Shown one piece after another: positions 63,892-64,000 of a stretch of DNA of 64,000 bases. The stretch spans positions 1 through 64,000 of the forward strand of contig CP075528.1 in the NCBI GenBank assembly GCA_025808875.1, in the 5' to 3' direction. This DNA is from Enhydrobacter sp. GTDB lineage: Bacteria; Pseudomonadota; Alphaproteobacteria; Reyranellales; Reyranellaceae. Numbering within the stretch: the stretch's first letter is position 1; each line of letters opens with the position of its first letter. The translations under genes and the position numbers were made by a program. The notes under the pieces were generated by a model. The model was not told where the DNA came from and searched no databases. It saw only the letters and a program-made list of their open reading frames with translations.

Positions 63892-64000
63892 GCCTGGTTG
63901 AGATGGATCAGCGTGCGCCGGATCTCGCGGGTGCGCGCGAAGAGTTCGAACAGCTTGTCGCCCTCGCCCCAACGGATGGCGCGCTGCAGGTAGAACAGGT
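63888..64000 (-). CDS. C-terminal end of an unknown protein (5' end beyond window)
   Basis: The last codons read LFYLQRAIRWGEGDKLFELF then EIRRTLIHLNQA and TGA at 63890. The stop overlaps the GTG of the ChaC-like gene, showing both belong to one operon. No family can be named from 37 residues; it looks helical. Confidence 0.6.
   Translation of the reverse strand, partial: LFYLQRAIRWGEGDKLFELFARTREIRRTLIHLNQA

Overview
The window is a chromosomal piece of a high-GC alphaproteobacterium. The best pointers are a RegB/RegA (PrrBA/ActSR) redox two-component pair with a GGLNNPF quinone-type motif, heavy use of ATGA/GTGA start-stop overlaps, and a catabolic gene mix of BVMO, GMC oxidoreductase, GST, dipeptide ABC transporter, acyl-CoA dehydrogenase and a lone molybdenum hydroxylase. 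Several hairpin-forming intergenic repeats also fit this group. A Reyranella/Bradyrhizobium-like host is my inference and was not tested.

Layout. 1-5.1 kb: truncated pyruvate kinase, a Na/Pi cotransporter and a Baeyer-Villiger monooxygenase. 5.1-14.7 kb: an accessory island, visibly more AT-rich in its left half. It holds a RES-domain NAD-glycohydrolase-like protein with a HEPN/RES N-terminal zinc module, the AAA ATPase + subtilisin pair IetA/IetS, and a 'mobile mystery' HTH + Fic pair with a phased operator array. The Fic pair lies between two copies of a phage-derived (Bbp19-like) cassette, followed by about 800 bp of tandem and inverted repeats. 14.7-20 kb: gamma-glutamyltransferase-like enzyme, YceI, SRPBCC, two VOC proteins and an aminotransferase. 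20-28 kb: a propeller-like gene broken by one in-frame TGA, then a long minus-strand run with an MsrQ-like heme protein, modABC, a ModE-type HTH protein, a flavin reductase and an FMN glutamate-synthase-like protein. 28-35 kb: enolase-superfamily enzyme, NIPSNAP protein, orphan xanthine-dehydrogenase-type large subunit and GST. 34-40 kb: a dipeptide-type ABC transporter split into oppositely oriented blocks around a SEL1-repeat gene. 40-50 kb: esterase, GMC oxidoreductase, quinone reductase, MFS, GntP-type permease, GH5 enzyme and a three-gene hydrolase operon. 50-57.5 kb: pyrC, NUDIX, regB, regA and a compact LivH/LivMG/LivF transporter. 57.8-64 kb: DpgC-family dioxygenase next to tRNA-Gly(CCC), acyl-CoA dehydrogenase + trans-3-hydroxyproline dehydratase, a Cys/Met-type PLP enzyme, TetR, a ChaC-like cyclotransferase and an incomplete gene.

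Main points for follow-up: (1) the RES + IetAS + Fic accessory island and its duplicated phage cassette; (2) a LivM-LivG fusion whose ATPase lacks the helical domain and signature motif; (3) a recurrent TAnnnW-N6-start codon arrangement suggesting widespread leaderless transcription; (4) three operator palindromes spaced exactly 33 bp before the Fic module; (5) a Pho-box-like triple repeat at 14.7 kb; (6) an orphan DpgC-type oxygenase just behind a tRNA; (7) a single nonsense codon in an otherwise intact gene at 20.87 kb. Function calls come from motifs read by eye; no database search was possible.
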